From Deltaproteobacteria bacterium (GTDB taxonomy: Bacteria; Desulfobacterota; BSN033; UBA1163): a stretch of DNA of 11,801 nt. The stretch lies in assembly GCA_016875255.1 (NCBI GenBank), contig VGRU01000100.1:1-11801 (forward strand), written 5' to 3'. Below are positions 6,779-11,801 of this stretch, one piece after another. Position numbers and translations under genes: made by a program. Numbering within the stretch: position 1 is the stretch's first letter; each line of letters starts with the position of its first letter. Below the pieces are notes generated by a model. The model made no database searches and had not been told where the DNA came from. It saw only the letters and a program-made list of their open reading frames with translations.

Positions 6779-8629
6779 ATGGACTTTTCATCGCTCAAAG
6801 AGCGGGCTGAAAAAAACTGGAAGGCCCTTGAGAACCTTAAGCAACCCCTCATCCAGATCGGAATGGGGACCTGCGGCAAAGCCGCGGGGGCGGATGAGGT
6901 TTTTGCGGCGGCCAAACAGACGCTCAAACAGATGAACCTCCTGGGTCGCATCCTGCAGGTGGGATGTATTGGCACATGCTACTTAGAGCCGATCATGGCT
7001 GTCCGGAAACCCGGAGGACCTTTCATCTATTACGGAAATCTCACGGCCAAAAGGACGGAGGAAATTCTCCTCTCTTACCTTAGAGATGGCGACCCCAAAA
7101 CTGAGTGGGCGGTCTGTTTCACGGGTGAGGGGGCCGTAGATGGGATTCCGCGCTTCGAAGACCTCCCCATGATCAAGCCTCAGGTTCGAATTGCGCTTCG
7201 AAATTGCGGCATCATTGACCCGGAGAATATCGAACATTATATTGCCCGGGGCGGATACAGCGGGCTGATGCGGGCTCTCCAGATGAATTCCGCAGAAGTG
7301 ATTCAGGAGATCAAAGACTCCGGCCTGCGGGGGCGGGGAGGCGCAGGATTTCCCACCGGAATGAAGTGGGAGTTCGCAAGGAAATCGCCGGGGCAGACCA
7401 AGTATATCATCTGCAATGCGGACGAAGGAGACCCGGGCGCCTTTATGGACCGCTCACTGCTCGAAGGAGATCCCCATTCGGTTCTGGAAGGGATGCTGAT
7501 CGGGGCTTATGCGATCGGGTGCAATGAGGGCTATATCTATATCCGTGCGGAATATCCTTTGGCCATAAAACGACTGGAAACGGCGCTGATCCAGATGAAG
7601 GAGTACGGTCTTTTAGGCCGAAATATCCTGGGAAGCAAATTCGGTTTTCAGATTCATATCAAGGAGGGGGCAGGCGCATTCGTCTGCGGCGAGGAGACGG
7701 CGCTGATGGCCTCCATTGCCGGCGGCAGGGGTATGCCGCAGTCAAGGCCTCCTTTTCCGGCGAACAAAGGTCTCTGGGGAAATCCGACCAACATCAATAA
7801 TGTGGAGACACTGGGCAATGTCTCTGCAATCCTGTCCAGGGGACCTAAATGGTTTGCAGGCTTCGGAACGGAGAAGAGCAAGGGAACGAAGACTTTCGCG
7901 CTTGCCGGAAAGGTGGAGCGGACCGGTCTCATCGAGGTTCCCATGGGAATCCGCCTGAAAGAGATCATCCATGACATTGGCGGAGGCGTGGCCAAAGGGA
8001 AGAAGGTTAAGGCGGTCCAGACCGGAGGACCATCCGGAGGATGTATCCCCGCCGATCTTTTCGACCTTCCGGTTGATTACGAGTCACTTGCCGCGGTGGG
8101 TTCCATCATGGGTTCCGGAGGGATGGTCGTGATGGATGAGGAGACCTGCATGGTCGATATTCCCAGATATTTTCTCTCCTTCACTGCCGATGAGTCCTGC
8201 GGCAAGTGCATGCCCTGCCGCCTCGGTACACGGCAGATGCTCGACATCCTGAATGAGATTTGTGAAGGAAAAGGAAAACCCGAAGACCTCGAAATCCTCA
8301 AAGATGTGAGCGAGACCATTCAAAAAGGCTCGCTCTGCGGTCTGGGGCAGACAGCCCCTAATCCGGTGCAGACAACCCTGCGTTACTTTCGTTCCGAATA
8401 CGAGGCCCATATTCTGAAAAAAAAGTGCGAGGCAGGCGTCTGCAAACCTCTGTTTCATTACGAGATCGATCCTGAAACCTGCAATGGATGCGGGGTCTGT
8501 TCTAAAAAGTGTTCTGTCGGGGCGGTCACAGGCGAAAAGAAGAAGCCCCATTCGATTGAAACGGAAAAGTGCACGAAATGCGGGGCCTGCTACGAAGCCT
8601 GTAAGTTCCATGCTATCCGTATCTATTAG
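6779..8629 (+). CDS. fdsB: NAD(P)-dependent formate dehydrogenase beta subunit, NuoF/FdsB-type flavoprotein with C-terminal 2[4Fe-4S] domain
   Basis: This 616-aa flavoprotein has four parts. First is an N-terminal thioredoxin-like ferredoxin domain (C32, then C63-I-G-T-C67). Second is the NuoF FMN/NAD(H)-binding core, with GLRGRGGAGFPTG and the CNADEGDPGAF segment. Third are an SLBB region and the N3-type [4Fe-4S] site CGKCMPC (C474, C477, C480) plus C520. Fourth is a C-terminal pair of ferredoxin motifs (C568, C571, C574, C578; C598, C601, C604, C608). It passes electrons between the iron-sulfur chain and NAD(P)+. The extra C-terminal clusters resemble the HydB/HylB subunits of bifurcating hydrogenases and formate dehydrogenases. 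ATG 6761 would add 6 residues, but ATG 6779 is preceded by GAGGTGG and is preferred. The alpha subunit starts 21 nt after its stop. Confidence 0.92.
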   Translation: MDFSSLKERAEKNWKALENLKQPLIQIGMGTCGKAAGADEVFAAAKQTLKQMNLLGRILQVGCIGTCYLEPIMAVRKPGGPFIYYGNLTAKRTEEILLSYLRDGDPKTEWAVCFTGEGAVDGIPRFEDLPMIKPQVRIALRNCGIIDPENIEHYIARGGYSGLMRALQMNSAEVIQEIKDSGLRGRGGAGFPTGMKWEFARKSPGQTKYIICNADEGDPGAFMDRSLLEGDPHSVLEGMLIGAYAIGCNEGYIYIRAEYPLAIKRLETALIQMKEYGLLGRNILGSKFGFQIHIKEGAGAFVCGEETALMASIAGGRGMPQSRPPFPANKGLWGNPTNINNVETLGNVSAILSRGPKWFAGFGTEKSKGTKTFALAGKVERTGLIEVPMGIRLKEIIHDIGGGVAKGKKVKAVQTGGPSGGCIPADLFDLPVDYESLAAVGSIMGSGGMVVMDEETCMVDIPRYFLSFTADESCGKCMPCRLGTRQMLDILNEICEGKGKPEDLEILKDVSETIQKGSLCGLGQTAPNPVQTTLRYFRSEYEAHILKKKCEAGVCKPLFHYEIDPETCNGCGVCSKKCSVGAVTGEKKKPHSIETEKCTKCGACYEACKFHAIRIY

Positions 8630-8650
8630 GATTGCGAAAAGGTGAAACCG

Positions 8651-11596
8651 ATGAGAAAAATCAAACTTACCATTGATGGTCGGGCAGTCATCGTCCCGGA
8701 GGGATCAACGGTTCTTCAGGCGATTGAGAAGGCAGGGCTTTATGTGCCCACCCTCTGTAATGATCCTGCCCTGAAACCTTTTGGGGCGTGCCGGCTCTGT
8801 ATTGTCCAGATCGAGGGCATGCGGGGGTTGCCCACCTCCTGCACCACACCCGTACAGGATGGCATGAAGGTCCATACGGAGACAGGGGAGATACAGAGGA
8901 TTAGGCGGACCATTGTGGAGCTGTCAATTGCCAATCATCCGTATGAATGCCTCCTCTGCAATAAAAGCCAGGACTGTGAGCTTCTGAAGGTAGCCCGATA
9001 TGTGGGCGTGGAACAAGGGTCTATTGAGAGGCTCCGGAGGACAAAACGAACGAGACCTCCGGACAGATCCAACCCCGCCTTTGATTTTGAACCTGACAAA
9101 TGCATTCTCTGCGGGAAGTGTGTGCGCAGGTGCGATGAGATTGTGGGTGTGGGAGCCATTGATTTCTGCCACCGGGGGCATGATACCGCGATCAGTCCTT
9201 TTGGCGGCAGGCCTTTAGCCCAATCCATATGTCAAAGTTGCGGTGAATGCGTGGAGCATTGTCCCACCGGAGCCCTAACACCCAAGAACTTCCTTCTCCC
9301 CGAAAGAGAGATCGAAACGATATGTCCCTACTGCGGGGTGGGTTGTTCCATCTCAATAGGGATCCGGACAGGAAAAATCGTGAAAGTGAGGGGAAATGAT
9401 AAAAGCCCGGTCAACCGGGGAGAGCTCTGCGTCAAGGGGCGGTATGGGTTGGATTTCATCAATCACCCGGATCGGCTCACCCGGCCACTGATTCGAAGGG
9501 AAGGTGTTCCCAAGAGCGTCAACACAGGCTCCATCGAACAGGTCTTTCGCGAGGCGAGCTGGAACGAGGCCCTGGAGCGGGTGGCGCGGGGCTTCACCCG
9601 GCTTAAAGATGGCCATGGGCCAAATGTCATCGGAGGGCTCAGCTCTGCCAAGTGCACCAATGAGGACAATTATCTCTTCCAGAAATTCGTGAGAGCGGTT
9701 CTGGGCACCAATAATGTGGACCACTGCGCCCGACTCTGTCATGCCTCAACCGTGGCGGCCGCACTGGCGGCCTTCGGCGATGGAGCGATGAGCAATTCCA
9801 TCTCCGACATTGATCATGCCGAAGTCCTGTTTGTCATCGGCTCCAATACGACCGAATGTCATCCCATCATCGGCCGCAGGATCAAGCGGGCCATTAAAAA
9901 TAACGGAGCGAAGCTGATCGTGGCAGACCCGCGCAGGATCGAATTATGCGACATGGCTCAAGTCCATCTGGATCATCTGCCTGGAACGGATGTGGCGCTT
10001 ATCAACGGGATGATGCGGGTGATCGTGGAGGAAAGCCTCCATGATCAGAAGTTCATAGAGAAGCGGTGCGAGGAGTTTGAGCCTTTTCTCGAATCCCTGA
10101 AACGATACGACCTGAAAACTGTGGAGACCGTCACCGGCGTGGCCGGAGAGAAGATCCGGCAGGCCGCCCTGCTTTTTGGGAAGGCGAAGAAAGCCATTGT
10201 CTTCTACGGCATGGGAATCACACAACACACAACCGGGACGGACAATGCCAAGACGGTTGCCAACCTCTTAATGCTCACTGGAAATTTAGGGCGAAAGGGA
10301 ACGGGCTTCTCGCCGCTCAGGGGGCAGAATAATGTTCAGGGCGCCTGCGATATGGGGGCCTTGCCTGTGGTTTATCCGGGATACCAGCGGGTGGACAATC
10401 CTGCCGTGAGAGAGAAATTTGAAAAAGCCTGGGGAAAGAACCTGAGTGAAAAACCGGGATTCACGATCACGGAGATGGTTCAAGCCGCTTATGAGGGGAA
10501 ACTGAAGGCGCTTTATGTGATGGGGGAGAACCCCATGCTGAGTGAACCCGATCTGAACCATGCGAGAGAAGCCCTGGCCAGACTGGAGTTGCTCGTCGTG
10601 CAGGACATCTTTTTAACGGAGACGGCCCAGATGGCCGATGTGATTTTGCCTGCGGCCAGTTTTGCGGAGAAGGACGGAACCTTTACCAACACAGAACGGA
10701 GAGTCCAGCGTGTACGCAAGGCCCTTGATCCACCAGGGGAGGCGAGACTGGACTGGGAGATCATTGCCGAGATCTCAAAACGGCTGGGATATCCCATGAA
10801 CTATCAATCCAGCATGGAGATCATGAACGAAATTGCAAGGCTTACTCTCATATACGGGGGGATCAACTATGATCGCCTCAACAGAGGCGGGCTTCAGTGG
10901 CCCTGCAGCGATACGAAGCATCCCGGAACCCCAATCCTGCATAAGGGCCAATTCACGCGAGGTCGCGGAAAGTTTCATGTGGTCCATGATCGGCCGCCTG
11001 CAGAACTGCCCACCTCCGCCTATCCCATTCTCTTAACCACGGGAAGAATCCTCGAACACTGGCACACCGGAAGCATGAGCCATCGATCCCATGTTCTTGA
11101 AACGCTGGTGCCGGAAAGTCATGTCGAGATCAATCCCGCAGATGCGAGTCGGCTCGGAGCCGTGGAGGGAGACGTGATCTCCCTGAGTTCCCGCAGGGGA
11201 GCGGTTCAGACCAAAGTCAGGAAGACGCATCGGGTCAGACCCGGGCAGGCATTTATGGCCTTTCACTGGAGAGAGGCTCCGGCGAACCGGTTGACCAACC
11301 CAGCCCTTGATCCCCAGGCAAAGATCCCCGAATTCAAGGTTTCTTCAATAAATGCGATCCTGACCGTGCTTGAGATGGCGGCAGAAGACAACAGATTCCT
11401 GACAGCCCTTGTAGAAAACCCCGCAGGTATCCTGGCCTCCTATGACCTCACACCCCAACACCGCAAAGCCCTGGTGGATGGAGACATCGCATCGATTGAG
11501 AAGTGGGTGGGTCCCCTCGAAGAGAGAATGCGGGTGTGGCTGAAAGCCCGTCTCAAACAGGAGAATATTTCAGAAACGCAGGCCTCACGAATTTAG
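8651..11596 (+). CDS. fdsA: NAD(P)-dependent formate dehydrogenase alpha subunit (molybdopterin/FeS, Cys active site) with unusual C-terminal module
   Basis: This 981-aa catalytic subunit (FdhF family) oxidises formate to CO2 or does the reverse. The N-terminal NuoG-like part has a [2Fe-2S] site (C36, C47, C50, C64) and a His-Cys [4Fe-4S] site (H96, C100, C103, C109). Two ferredoxin clusters follow (C151-C161 and C194-C204). The molybdopterin domain opens with CPYCGVGC (C225, C228, C232; C260). The active site is C363-H364 within CARLCHASTV, encoded by TGT at 9737-9739, so Cys replaces Sec. A molydopterin dinucleotide-binding domain follows, then residues 906-971, which match the end of the receiver protein encoded at 5076. 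There is no Tat signal or membrane segment, so it is cytoplasmic. GTG 8642 is an alternative start; ATG 8651 has AAAAGGTG at 6-nt spacing. Other symbols in use include fdhF and fdhA. Confidence 0.94.
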   Translation: MRKIKLTIDGRAVIVPEGSTVLQAIEKAGLYVPTLCNDPALKPFGACRLCIVQIEGMRGLPTSCTTPVQDGMKVHTETGEIQRIRRTIVELSIANHPYECLLCNKSQDCELLKVARYVGVEQGSIERLRRTKRTRPPDRSNPAFDFEPDKCILCGKCVRRCDEIVGVGAIDFCHRGHDTAISPFGGRPLAQSICQSCGECVEHCPTGALTPKNFLLPEREIETICPYCGVGCSISIGIRTGKIVKVRGNDKSPVNRGELCVKGRYGLDFINHPDRLTRPLIRREGVPKSVNTGSIEQVFREASWNEALERVARGFTRLKDGHGPNVIGGLSSAKCTNEDNYLFQKFVRAVLGTNNVDHCARLCHASTVAAALAAFGDGAMSNSISDIDHAEVLFVIGSNTTECHPIIGRRIKRAIKNNGAKLIVADPRRIELCDMAQVHLDHLPGTDVALINGMMRVIVEESLHDQKFIEKRCEEFEPFLESLKRYDLKTVETVTGVAGEKIRQAALLFGKAKKAIVFYGMGITQHTTGTDNAKTVANLLMLTGNLGRKGTGFSPLRGQNNVQGACDMGALPVVYPGYQRVDNPAVREKFEKAWGKNLSEKPGFTITEMVQAAYEGKLKALYVMGENPMLSEPDLNHAREALARLELLVVQDIFLTETAQMADVILPAASFAEKDGTFTNTERRVQRVRKALDPPGEARLDWEIIAEISKRLGYPMNYQSSMEIMNEIARLTLIYGGINYDRLNRGGLQWPCSDTKHPGTPILHKGQFTRGRGKFHVVHDRPPAELPTSAYPILLTTGRILEHWHTGSMSHRSHVLETLVPESHVEINPADASRLGAVEGDVISLSSRRGAVQTKVRKTHRVRPGQAFMAFHWREAPANRLTNPALDPQAKIPEFKVSSINAILTVLEMAAEDNRFLTALVENPAGILASYDLTPQHRKALVDGDIASIEKWVGPLEERMRVWLKARLKQENISETQASRI
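11366..11563 (+). other. Shared C-terminal helical module, copy 2 (in formate dehydrogenase alpha subunit)
   Basis: This encodes residues 906-971 of the alpha subunit, after the molybdopterin dinucleotide-binding domain and 10 residues before the stop. It aligns without gaps with residues 160-225 of the receiver protein: the VLE..A..D..F start, the L..Y pair (928/931), A940, G944-D945, I949, K951, V953-G954, L956, E958 and R967-L968. It is not part of the canonical formate dehydrogenase fold as I know it. Confidence 0.65.
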
Positions 11597-11652
11597 AAGC
11601 GTTCTGGCGAGCTAATCAACTCGTATGATGGATCACCCTAATCACGGTGCTT

Positions 11653-11801
11653 CTAACCCCTTTTCTTGATGGCATCATAAACCTTTTTTCGATGAATGAT
11701 ACCGAGTACCCAAACCACTTCACCTTCCATCTTAAAGACGACCCGATAATCCCCGACCCTGAGTTTCCAATAACCGTGGAGTGTTTTTCGCAGCGGTTCA
11801 C
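11653..11801 (-). CDS. RelE/ParE-family toxin, C-terminal part (5' end outside window)
   Basis: Read from the right edge on the minus strand (first full codon at 11799), 48 codons end at TAG 11655-11653. The peptide contains LHGYWKLRVGDYRVVFKM, then VVWVLGIIHRKKVYDAI. This matches the last strands of the RelE/ParE fold: the W-LR-GDYR-V core and the final I-HR--VYD strand. Such toxins are either ribosome-dependent mRNA nucleases or gyrase poisons, and are normally encoded with a small antitoxin, which would lie beyond the window if the usual order holds. A longer open frame on the same strand (to 11616) is a shadow with no family features. The gene converges on fdsA, and no strong terminator is seen in the 56-nt gap. 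Confidence 0.8.
   Translation of the reverse strand, partial: EPLRKTLHGYWKLRVGDYRVVFKMEGEVVWVLGIIHRKKVYDAIKKRG

Noticed and set aside
8084..8611. Minus-strand open frame of 175 codons within fdsB
   Set aside because: It lies opposite the conserved iron-sulfur part of the flavin subunit and is explained as an antisense shadow.
11597..11652. Intrinsic terminator after fdsA
   Set aside because: Only four-base stems (CGAG/CTCG, CACC/GGTG) without a T-run were found.
11616..11801. 61-codon minus-strand open frame at the right edge
   Set aside because: The alternative frame ending at 11653 carries a coherent RelE/ParE pattern; the longer frame looks like its shadow.

Overview
The window looks like a chromosomal segment of an anaerobic, sigma-54-rich bacterium, most likely from the Desulfobacterota (deltaproteobacterial) sphere. 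This is an inference from gene content: several NtrC-type regulators, an archaemetzincin, and a soluble NAD(P)-linked formate dehydrogenase. Dispersed-repeat style also fits, and no marker gene is present to prove it.

The left part (1-4828) holds two sensor kinase/NtrC-type regulator pairs facing each other. The first pair points right: the tail of a histidine kinase (cut by the window edge) overlapping a full sigma-54 activator (221-1567). A small archaemetzincin-type zinc protease (1579-2124) follows in the same direction. The second pair lies on the minus strand: a cytoplasmic GAF-type histidine kinase (3590-4828) followed after 2 nt by a second sigma-54 activator (2169-3587).

The region 4829-5075 is an AT-rich divergent control region. 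It carries a good sigma-70 promoter reading left into the kinase and a canonical -24/-12 (sigma-54) promoter reading right, directly preceded by a perfect 12-bp palindrome. The rightward transcript starts with an unusual response regulator (5076-5759) that has a receiver domain but no AAA+ or DNA-binding domain. It continues with fdsG-fdsB-fdsA-like genes (6000-11596) for a formate dehydrogenase: a 24-kDa [2Fe-2S] subunit, a flavin/NAD(P) subunit with an extra C-terminal 2[4Fe-4S] module, and a 981-aa molybdopterin subunit with Cys rather than Sec at the active site.

The main discovery is that the C-terminal ~66 residues of the receiver protein and of the formate dehydrogenase alpha subunit align without gaps (22 identities counted by eye). 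A signalling protein and the enzyme it is encoded beside therefore share a small helical module. A plausible model is that the GAF kinase and its NtrC partner drive the sigma-54 promoter, while the receiver/module protein acts on the enzyme, or on a partner common to both, at protein level.

The two spacers in the formate dehydrogenase locus each hold a repeat structure: an imperfect inverted repeat with CGTAAC tandem motifs (5786-5896), and a MITE-like element with 12-bp terminal inverted repeats (6564-6682). The right edge holds the minus-strand C-terminal part of a RelE/ParE-type toxin (11653-11801), in a different frame from the longest open frame there.
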